Positions 26,617-32,700 of a stretch of 32,700 nucleotides of DNA are shown here, piece after piece. How positions within the stretch are numbered: position 1 is the stretch's first letter; every line of letters begins with the position of its first letter. Under the pieces are notes generated by a model that made no database searches, had not been told where the DNA came from, and saw only the letters and a program-made list of their open reading frames with translations. Both the position numbers and the translations under genes were made by a program. This DNA is from Schlesneria paludicola DSM 18645 (GTDB lineage Bacteria; Planctomycetota; Planctomycetia; Planctomycetales; Planctomycetaceae): the NCBI GenBank assembly GCA_945862235.1, contig CAMAYU010000055.1, forward strand, positions 1-32,700, written 5' to 3'.

Positions 26617-26675
26617 CCACGTTGCGAAGCGTCGTTAGTTGTTTGTTGATCGTGTCGCCGAAGGCCGAAGCCATC

Positions 26676-28046
26676 ATGGATGAATTGAACCCAGCGCGAG
26701 CGTCGTCGCAACCAGATCAGTCTGCCGGCGAAGTGATCGATGCGGGTCGAGGCCGCATCTTTCCCTGCGAACAATGCGGCGCGGACTTGGAGTTCTCGAT
26801 CGGGACGCAGAGTCTGCAATGCCCGTATTGCGGAGCGATCAAACAGATCGAGTTGCCCAGCGATGCCGTGATCGTTGAACGCGACTATCTGGAGATGCTC
26901 GCGAATCTCGAACGACTGCACGAGCAGGGTGAAGGGGCGGCTGGCGAACATGCCGTTCGCTGCGAGTCGTGTGGTGGCGAAGTCGTCTTTCAAGGGACGC
27001 TGACGAGTTCTCAGTGCCCGTACTGCGCATCACCATTACAGCGGGACAAGATTCACGATGCCCCGAACAGAATCTTTGTCGATGGCGTGTTGCCGTTCCT
27101 CGTTCCGGAAGCAGCAGCCAAACAGGCGCTGCGCGAATGGGTCCGCTCGCTGTGGTGGGCACCGAATGCGTTTCTGCGAGAGGGAGCCAAGGGCAAGTTC
27201 AACGGCGTCTACCTGCCGTATTTCACGTATGACTCGTTCACGACGACTCGCTACGCCGGACAGCGGGGAGACTATTACTACGTGACGGTGGGGTCCGGGA
27301 ACAACCGCCGAACCGAACGCCGCATTCGATGGAGCTACACAGACGGCGAATTCCAACGGTTCTTCGACGATGTGCTGGTCATCGCGGTTCGACATCAGAG
27401 CGAGTCACTCGTGCGGCGGCTCGAACCGTGGCCGCTGGTGCGGTGCGTTCCCTTCACACAACAATTGCTCGCGGGTTTCTTCGCTCGCACCTATGACGTG
27501 ACTCTGGAAGACGGCTTCGTGACGGCGCGGCAACGCATGGAGTCGGCCCTGACGGCGGAAGTGCGCCAGCGAATCGGCGGCGATGTCCAAAATGTTTCAT
27601 CCCAACAGACAAACTTCGATGCCATCACGTTCAAACACCTGCTCCTGCCCGTCTGGCTGATGGCCTACCGATATCACGAGAAGCCGTATCGGGTGATGAT
27701 CAACGCGGTCACGGGCGAGGTCTCCGGGGAGAGGCCTTACAGCGCGGTCAAGATCGGGTTGGCCATCGCAGCCGGACTCGCGGTCGCTCTCACGCTATGG
27801 GCGTGGCACGGCTCGAATGTTCAGGCGTCTTGGCAGGTGAGAAATGAATCCCGCCCCACCTTCCGAGGAGGAGACCAACTTGTCTGCAAGCCGTTGCGAG
27901 GCATCGACAAATCGGTCTGGAAATCGTGTGATCTCTCGGAGCTTGACCGAAAGAATTCTCTGCGTCCGACAGATCTGGCTCTCCGGATTTGCAACACTCG
28001 ACAGAGCGGCCTGTCGAACTCGGCAACTCCAGTGGAAGTCGCTTGA
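26676..28046 (+). CDS. Double zinc-ribbon (TFIIB-type) protein with C-terminal TM segment
   Basis: The 456-residue product has two rubredoxin/TFIIB-like zinc ribbons at the N-terminus. The first uses Cys31, Cys34, Cys49 and Cys52 ([22 protein letters not shown]); the second uses Cys96, Cys99, Cys114 and Cys117 ([21 protein letters not shown]). A globular middle domain follows ([33 protein letters not shown]), with [20 protein letters not shown] and one TM helix (about 357-377). Such proteins are often annotated vaguely as zinc-ribbon or primosomal-like proteins; no biochemical role is established. The start at 26676 puts a short linker before the first ribbon; the frame is open from 26583. 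The last ~66 residues after the TM segment look unlike coding sequence in composition and overlap the -35 element of the rpsL promoter, so the natural C-terminus may have been lost. Confidence 0.82.
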   Translation: MDELNPARASSQPDQSAGEVIDAGRGRIFPCEQCGADLEFSIGTQSLQCPYCGAIKQIELPSDAVIVERDYLEMLANLERLHEQGEGAAGEHAVRCESCGGEVVFQGTLTSSQCPYCASPLQRDKIHDAPNRIFVDGVLPFLVPEAAAKQALREWVRSLWWAPNAFLREGAKGKFNGVYLPYFTYDSFTTTRYAGQRGDYYYVTVGSGNNRRTERRIRWSYTDGEFQRFFDDVLVIAVRHQSESLVRRLEPWPLVRCVPFTQQLLAGFFARTYDVTLEDGFVTARQRMESALTAEVRQRIGGDVQNVSSQQTNFDAITFKHLLLPVWLMAYRYHEKPYRVMINAVTGEVSGERPYSAVKIGLAIAAGLAVALTLWAWHGSNVQASWQVRNESRPTFRGGDQLVCKPLRGIDKSVWKSCDLSELDRKNSLRPTDLALRICNTRQSGLSNSATPVEVA

Positions 28047-28071
28047 ACTTTGGGGCATCGACACTTACACT
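28043..28071 (+). promoter_or_regulatory. Sigma70-type promoter candidate for rpsL-rpsG
   Basis: TTGAAC (28043-28048) and TACACT (28066-28071) are separated by 17 bases, the optimal spacing, and lie about 95 bases before the rpsL start. The -35 element overlaps the last codons of the upstream gene. No other good candidate is seen between the two genes. Confidence 0.5.
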
Positions 28072-28164
28072 CCCCGCCCCTGCGAACTAGGGGGGGAAAG
28101 TCCCGGCGTTCGCGCTGATCCATACTGGCCCGTTTCGACGACGAATTGCACCAGGTCTGACTCT

Positions 28165-28536
28165 ATGCCGACTATCAATCAACTGATTCGTAAGCCCCGC
28201 AAGCACCAGCCCGTACGGACGAAGTCCCCGGTACTGGAGGGATGTCCGCAAAAACGCGGCGTCTGTTTGCTGGTTAAAACCGTGACCCCCAAGAAGCCGA
28301 ACTCCGCCCTCCGAAAGGTGGCTCGTGTTCGTCTCTCGAACGGTAAGGAAGTCACCGCTTATATCCCCGGTGAAGGCCACAACCTTCAGGAGCACTCCAT
28401 CGTCCTCATCCGAGGCGGTCGTGTTCGTGACCTTCCGGGTGTTCGCTACAAGGTGATCCGCGGCGTGCTCGACACGCTGGGTGTTGCCAAGCGTATGCAG
28501 GCTCGCAGCCGGTACGGTGCCAAGCGTCCCAAGTGA
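28165..28536 (+). CDS. rpsL: 30S ribosomal protein S12
   Basis: The 123-residue product matches S12 from end to end. It shows [72 protein letters not shown] and [12 protein letters not shown]12 lies at the decoding centre and controls tRNA selection. Lys43, a common site of streptomycin-resistance mutations, is present. Position 88 is Arg (GTT CGT GAC encodes Val-Arg-Asp), where Escherichia coli and Mycobacterium tuberculosis have Lys. The frame is open upstream to 27844, but the conserved N-terminus fixes the start at 28165. rpsG follows after 126 bases, the beginning of the classical str operon order. Confidence 0.97.
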   Translation: MPTINQLIRKPRKHQPVRTKSPVLEGCPQKRGVCLLVKTVTPKKPNSALRKVARVRLSNGKEVTAYIPGEGHNLQEHSIVLIRGGRVRDLPGVRYKVIRGVLDTLGVAKRMQARSRYGAKRPK

Positions 28537-28662
28537 TCGGTGTTCTGCGGGGCTTGTTTCGACACGTCACCCGGATCCGTTCGATTGGTTTACGCGGCAA
28601 GTTGCCTGAGTTGTTCGAAATTATTTTCCGTGAATTCGCTAGGTTAAAAGAAGGGTTGCTCA

Positions 28663-29136
28663 ATGGCTGATCGCTTTACAGCCAGTCGTGCTCAGTTGAA
28701 GCCCGATCCACGTTATGGATCGAAGCTCGCTTCCAAGTTCATCAATTGCCTGATGCACGATGGCAAGAAGAGCGTCGCTCTGAACGTCTTCTACACCGCG
28801 ATGGACTTTGTGGCCGAGAAGGTCAACGACCGTGAGCCGATTGATGTCTTCATCGCCGCCGTCGAAAACTGTCGTCCGTCTATTGAAGTGCGGTCGAAGC
28901 GCGTGGGTGGTGCGAACTACCAAGTGCCAACGCCAGTCAATATGAAGCGACAGCAAACGCTGGCGATTCGCTGGATTCTGGAAGCCTGTCGCGACAAGAA
29001 GGGCCGTCCGATGAGTCGTCGGCTCGCCGATGAGTTGCTTGCCGCTTACCGTCGGGAAGGCGTTGCCATCACCAAGCGTGAAAATGTTCACCGCATGGCC
29101 GATGCGAACAAGGCATTCGCTCACTTCGCTTGGTAA
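28663..29136 (+). CDS. rpsG: 30S ribosomal protein S7
   Basis: The 157-residue product is S7, which nucleates assembly of the 30S head on 16S rRNA and contacts E-site tRNA. Conserved blocks are in order: [92 protein letters not shown] and [18 protein letters not shown]. Length is normal. The start ATG at 28663 has an AGAAGG signal about 8 bases upstream. A strong intrinsic terminator follows 23 bases after the stop, so fusA and tuf are not in this transcript. Confidence 0.97.
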   Translation: MADRFTASRAQLKPDPRYGSKLASKFINCLMHDGKKSVALNVFYTAMDFVAEKVNDREPIDVFIAAVENCRPSIEVRSKRVGGANYQVPTPVNMKRQQTLAIRWILEACRDKKGRPMSRRLADELLAAYRREGVAITKRENVHRMADANKAFAHFAW

Positions 29137-29159
29137 TTGTTGGCCTAGTAGAAAAACTG

Positions 29160-29192
29160 AAAGCCAGTCGCATTTAACGCGACTGGCTTTTT
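29160..29192 (+). terminator. Intrinsic terminator of the rpsL-rpsG unit
   Basis: A perfect 12-bp stem (29160-29171 with 29179-29190) encloses a 7-nt loop and runs into a short T stretch (29188-29192). It lies 23 bases after the rpsG stop. Confidence 0.93.
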
Positions 29193-29362
29193 GTGTTCTT
29201 CGCCTCCCTGTTGAAAGGAGTGGTTGAAGGGGGAGAGGGAGGATGTGGAGTCGGAAGTGACGGGAGTTGGTAACTCCAACCGCTTGCCATGAGATCACGC
29301 GGAAGGCGCGATTGGAGTCTTCTGTCGGATCGTTGCTTGATCGATTCGCGAAGTTTTCGCAG

Positions 29363-29733
29363 TCATCGGCAGCTAATTCTTGATCGCCTGAAAGAACGCA
29401 CCCTGTGGTTTGAGTTGCAGACATCGCGACGGATGTCGTGATTGCCGACTGTAGGCGTGTCATTCACGCACGACATCCCATCGTGATCGGCCCAATGCAG
29501 CACCACATAGAGCGGCGCGTACTTCCGGTTCTCTTGGGGTGAATGACAACAAACGTGACCTGATGCGGTTCCTCGTAGCCCCATTTCGGTTTCACGCCTG
29601 CTGCAAATGTCTCAATTGCTCGCCCGTTGATGACGGCGTCTTTGGAAGCATGCTTGGTCGGAATTCACGTCGTGGTGCCTGAACGCAACGGGAGAGAGAC
29701 GAGTAGCAACAGAGCATACGCAGCGGTTTTCAT
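29363..29733 (-). pseudogene. Decayed N-terminal fragment of a secreted alpha/beta hydrolase
   Basis: An ATG complementary to 29731-29733 has a good GGAGG site upstream and opens a signal peptide (MKTAAYALLLLVSLPLRSG) that soon hits a stop near 29665. The coding signal resumes in a different frame with NGRAIETFAAGVKPKWGYEE and PHQVTFVVIHPK (about 29643-29525). It then shifts frame again to ENRKYAPLYVVLHWADHDG and SCVNDTPTVGNHDI (about 29535-29430). These blocks are familiar from planctomycete secreted alpha/beta hydrolases, where the sequence would go on for several hundred residues. Here similarity ends near 29430, before the catalytic residues. At least two frameshifts plus loss of the 3' part make this a gene remnant. 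The left boundary is the stop of the last frame and is approximate. Confidence 0.75.
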
Positions 29734-29775
29734 CGCAGTCCTCCAAGCAGGAATGCTTGATGCACGAATTAACCG

Positions 29776-29841
29776 GTACGTGCTAGCGTCCGGTTCAGTG
29801 ATTTTGAGAACCGGGGCTAACGCCGCGCGGCTCATGGATGT
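29776..29841. repeat. Degenerate inverted repeat between the two pseudogenes
   Basis: GCTAGCGTCCGGTT and AACCGGGGCTAACGC face each other across about 13 bases, with several mismatches. It could be a worn dispersed repeat. This is a weak call. Confidence 0.3.
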
Positions 29842-29879
29842 TTGGTTTCCGATTCCCTCAGCAACGCGCTGTCGCTGAG

Positions 29880-30697
29880 TCATTCTGTGAATCGTTCCGG
29901 CCAGCGAACGGTGGCGCTTGGCTTGGCGTTGTGACGATAACCGAAGCCGTGACCGGCATTGGCGAACAAGTGCAGTTCGGCGGGAACTTTGGCTGCTTTC
30001 TATTTGAAGTACAGACTGGCCATCCCCTCGGCGATGTCAGAGCGGTCGTTAATTCCTGCAGCGATGAAGACTGGAGGCATCCCGGCTTCGACGGTGAAGC
30101 GGCCGGAACTTCCCGGATAAATGAGGGACTGAAAACGGGCCGGCAGCTCGATATCCGTCGAGTCCTTCTGACCGGCATCGTGTTTCATCGCGGCATACGC
30201 CGCGAGTTCGCCTCCGGCTCAGATGCCAAGGAATCCCACGCGGTCGGCCATGAGATGCCACTCGGCAGCGCGACTGCGAACCAGCCGCAAAGCACGCCGC
30301 GTGTCCGCCATCACATGATCCTGAATCGTGTCAGCACCCGCTTTCTCGCGAGCGAGCCGGAGCTTCAACACGAACGCTGCAATGCCTCGACGCGGAACCA
30401 TTCCGCCAGCACGTAACCCTCGTGCCGTATGCAAAGTTTCGAGTGCCCGCCTCCGGGGCAAATGCTGACCGCCGTGCCCGTTGCCTTCTCGCGCTCCGGG
30501 ACAAACGGCGTGAGCGTAGGGTTATGAACGTTGCCGCAATTGTCTCCGACGACTTCTTCCGCATCCTTCGCACGCGTCTCCGAGCCAGGAGCACCATTGC
30601 TCCACAGCGGAATCGCCCCCGGTAAATCCGTTGGCAGTTTCGCGAAGGCCGCAACCGAGGACCACAAGACAATCACAGCAACCAGGCAAGACTTCAT
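29880..30697 (-). pseudogene. Frameshifted secreted alpha/beta hydrolase (esterase) with internal TGA and TAG
   Basis: The start ATG complementary to 30695-30697 has an AGGAG site 6 bases upstream and begins a signal peptide (MKSCLVAVIVLWSSVAAFA). The first frame reads PTDLPGAIPLWSNGAPGS and ICPGGGHSKLCIRHEGY, as in dienelactone-hydrolase/esterase-type proteins, up to about 30395, where it is lost. The second frame continues with GIAAFVLKLRLAREKAGA, ADTRRALRLVRSRAAEW and VGFLGI, then TGA, then AGGELAAYAAMKHDAG. The TGA stands at the nucleophile serine of the G-x-S-x-G elbow. Later, SLYFK is followed by TAG and then KAAKVPAELHLFANAGHGFG with the presumed catalytic His. The frame ends at TGA 29880-29882. 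One frameshift and two nonsense codons mark it as dead, although remarkably little else has decayed. Confidence 0.85.
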
Positions 30698-30734
30698 GGC
30701 ATCTCCTGCGAACTGGAACACGACCTCTTCCAGC

Positions 30735-32078
30735 CTACTTCGACTTCAGGCCGACTGTATTCACCGCGATGACACGGTACTGATGAGTCTTTCCGGCTTC
30801 GGCTTTGTTGTCGGTGAATCGCATCTCAACCAGCGGTTGCGTGGGGGTGTCGCTGTAAGAGAGGTTCTGCAAGACCGGGCGTCCGAACGAGTTCTTACCT
30901 TGCTCGGGAACGTTGGCGAGGAACTGCCCGTCACGCTCGATGATGAAGCTGGCGAGACCGCTTTCGAGGTCGGCTTCGGTGGACCAAGTCAGCACATTGT
31001 TTGAGACGCGCAGATTCGTCGGAGCAGGCGGAGGCGTTGCGTCGGTCACGGCCGAGTCTTTGACGTACTGCGTCCACGCTGTTGCCACAGACTCATTCGG
31101 GAGCCACACGGTTTTTTCCAATGCACCGGCGAACTTCGCAGCCGGCACGGGAGCCACGACATTCGCATCACCGGCATTCAGCGGAGCAAGCCAGCCGTCT
31201 TGGCTCGACATCGGCTTCAGTGGGTCGCCGCTGTTTGCGGGCAAACGCGCGGTCAGACAGGCATCAAACCACGGCATCGCCAGATAGCGTTGGTTGCCAC
31301 AATCATGGCTCGACAGCGGATCAATCGACACGCCGATGAGTCCCCCTTTGGCTCGCACTGCGAGGAAGAAAGCTTCGTTCCCCGGCCACACTCCGGCGAA
31401 GCGTCCCTCTCTATCTGAGACACCTTCCTTCGTGCCAAGATTACACATGACTGGCACTTGGCAAGCCGCGTCCGAAATGGTGTAAGGCGCGGGCTTCCCT
31501 TCAGCGGCGGTGATCGGCGGCACTCCCGAACGGAGCCAGGCAGCGGCCACTCGATCGGGATGCAGCAACGTCATGCCGCCGGCCCAATGTCCGCCGCCAC
31601 TGTGTCCCCACAAAGCCCACGGCACGGTCGCCAATTCCGGATGACTCGACTTCGCGCCCAGTTCGGTCAGTGACTTTTGAAACGCTGCGTCCGAGCCATT
31701 GCGAGGATCGCACCACAACTGGCAGTTGGCTTTCTCAGGCTGCTCATACACCGGGCTGATCAAAGCGCAGCCGTGCTTCTTGGCCAAGGCCTGCCAATGC
31801 AGATCGAACGCGCCGGTCTGCCCCGACTTGCACGAGCCTTCGCCACAACCGTGCTGATGCACGATCAACCCGCGCAGCGTCTTAACCTCCGACGGAATCC
31901 AAACGGTGAAGCTCGCGGGATAGACCAGTTCGCCCGGCTGCGTCGAGCCTTCGTAACGCACTCGGTAGTACGGCGGATCGGCGGACAGAGAATTCACATA
32001 CGGCGGCTCTTGGGCAGCGACCGTACCAACCAGCACGACCTCAGTCAGAATGACACAGAGCAGCACAAACAGACGCAT
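30735..32078 (-). CDS. Secreted alpha/beta hydrolase with C-terminal fibronectin-III-like domain
   Basis: The ATG complementary to 32076-32078 is chosen because it opens a signal peptide ([20 protein letters not shown], cleavage after AAQ) and follows a GGGTGAG purine run; the frame is open further upstream without support. The 447-residue product has an alpha/beta-hydrolase core with the strand [16 protein letters not shown], the nucleophile elbow [14 protein letters not shown] (Ser160) and a probable catalytic His258 in [12 protein letters not shown]. Cysteines near 78-83 and 119-123 may form disulfides. Residues about 345-447 read like a fibronectin type III module ([32 protein letters not shown]), a usual carbohydrate- or surface-associated add-on. 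It lies directly upstream (37 bases) of a decayed paralogue on the same strand. Substrate is unknown; an esterase role is plausible. Confidence 0.85.
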   Translation of the reverse strand: MRLFVLLCVILTEVVLVGTVAAQEPPYVNSLSADPPYYRVRYEGSTQPGELVYPASFTVWIPSEVKTLRGLIVHQHGCGEGSCKSGQTGAFDLHWQALAKKHGCALISPVYEQPEKANCQLWCDPRNGSDAAFQKSLTELGAKSSHPELATVPWALWGHSGGGHWAGGMTLLHPDRVAAAWLRSGVPPITAAEGKPAPYTISDAACQVPVMCNLGTKEGVSDREGRFAGVWPGNEAFFLAVRAKGGLIGVSIDPLSSHDCGNQRYLAMPWFDACLTARLPANSGDPLKPMSSQDGWLAPLNAGDANVVAPVPAAKFAGALEKTVWLPNESVATAWTQYVKDSAVTDATPPPAPTNLRVSNNVLTWSTEADLESGLASFIIERDGQFLANVPEQGKNSFGRPVLQNLSYSDTPTQPLVEMRFTDNKAEAGKTHQYRVIAVNTVGLKSK

Positions 32079-32157
32079 GGTACTCACCCAAAGTTTGAGG
32101 TTTAAGAATTGGTCAGCAATCGACTCGGCACATGATCGAGCAATGGCAGTGGGATCG

Positions 32158-32700
32158 CTATCGCGACGACGATAACTCGGAGGCAATACAAAACAGATGC
32201 TGTTCGCCGCGAATGAGAATGCGGTTCAAGGCCGGAACGGGCGAGCCGATGACGGACTCGGCCATGTCGTTTTCAGACAGTAATTCAAACTTGTCGTTGG
32301 CCACGCTGGCGACGAAGACCGTTCCGTCTTCGCGTGGAGCAAACAGCTTGTCCCCGGCAACCAACGGCGAGGCGTAGTAGTTCATGCGGTGCTTGGGGAA
32401 CGCCCCTTCCCAGATCGTCTTGCCGGTGGCGGGATCAATGCTGGCGACTTCACCGCGATCACGAACCAGGATGACACGGCCTTTGTAAGCCACCGGAGTT
32501 GGGACGAACGTCCCCACGTCGTCTCGCTGCCACACATGATTGGTGGCGGTGACATCTCCGCTCCCCGTCAGTCGAATCCCATGCAGGCGCGGGATGCCTC
32601 GATCGTTGCGACCGTATGCGATCACCACCACGTCCCCGACGATCACCGGTGTCGCGATCGCAGGCCACAACTTGTTGGCGTCAGGATTGAAGTTGCCGCA
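32158..32700 (-). CDS. PQQ-type beta-propeller protein (5' end outside window)
   Basis: The frame runs from the right edge to a TAG at 32158-32160, giving 180 C-terminal codons. The product shows the outer strands of a PQQ-like (BamB-type) propeller: [68 protein letters not shown] and [20 protein letters not shown]. The [10 protein letters not shown] and DPATGKTIW pairs are the repeat core of this family. Planctomycetes carry many such secreted proteins; role unknown. It precedes the intact hydrolase by 79 bases on the same strand. Confidence 0.85.
   Translation of the reverse strand, partial: CGNFNPDANKLWPAIATPVIVGDVVVIAYGRNDRGIPRLHGIRLTGSGDVTATNHVWQRDDVGTFVPTPVAYKGRVILVRDRGEVASIDPATGKTIWEGAFPKHRMNYYASPLVAGDKLFAPREDGTVFVASVANDKFELLSENDMAESVIGSPVPALNRILIRGEQHLFCIASELSSSR

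Noticed and set aside
27844..28164. In-frame upstream extension of rpsL by 107 codons
   Set aside because: S12 has a conserved N-terminus starting MPTINQL; the extension overlaps another gene and the promoter.
30195..30245. TGA in the hydrolase as a selenocysteine or reassigned codon
   Set aside because: The same gene also has a frameshift and a TAG, and the other genes of the window use TGA as a normal stop, so a pseudogene is the simpler explanation.

Overview
The window looks like a chromosomal segment of a member of the Planctomycetota. It has high GC and long intergenic spacers. It carries several protein types typical of that phylum: an N-terminal zinc-ribbon plus beta-propeller protein, secreted alpha/beta hydrolases, a Gly/Tyr-rich secreted protein, a secreted beta-helix giant, and a fused cytochrome b/c next to a Rieske protein. 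The species cannot be named from sequence alone.

Layout. (1) 1-3875, minus strand: the N-terminal 1291 codons of a very large secreted right-handed beta-helix protein, preceded by what looks like an inverse-autotransporter-type barrel; its C-terminus is outside the window. (2) 3876-4721: a long non-coding spacer. (3) 4722-5886: ribosomal proteins L13 and S9, closed by a clear intrinsic terminator. (4) 6085-8598: MgtE magnesium channel and ScpB with a long acidic N-terminal extension. (5) 8741-13559, minus strand: a Gly/Tyr-rich secreted protein and an orphan RND transporter. (6) 14054-26616, plus strand: zinc-ribbon/TM/beta-propeller protein, NrnA-type DHH phosphoesterase, Rieske protein, cytochrome b fused to a diheme cytochrome c, a GspE/PilB-like ATPase carrying a signal peptide and three TM segments, a CvpA-like membrane protein and a secreted alpha/beta hydrolase. 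(7) 26676-29192: a double zinc-ribbon membrane protein, then rpsL-rpsG with a plausible promoter and an intrinsic terminator. (8) 29363-32700, minus strand: a row of secreted hydrolase genes, two of them clearly decayed, one intact, behind a partial PQQ-type beta-propeller gene.

Functional links. The Rieske and cytochrome b/c genes together encode a compact bc-type quinol-oxidising complex in which the c1-like subunit is replaced by a C-terminal two-heme domain. rpsL-rpsG and rplM-rpsI are two short ribosomal units separated by about 23 kb. The RND pump has no adaptor or outer-membrane partner in the window.

Most notable observations. S12 has Arg at the Lys88 position, which predicts intrinsic streptomycin resistance. 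A family of GTAG-headed palindromes of REP/BIME type sits just downstream of genes, and one pair keeps its stems through compensatory changes. A hydrolase pseudogene has a TGA exactly at the catalytic serine codon. A type II/IV secretion-like ATPase is fused to an N-terminal membrane anchor. A perfect 17-bp tandem duplication abuts the start codon of the beta-propeller protein. No CRISPR array, intact transposase, tRNA or rRNA gene was recognised.
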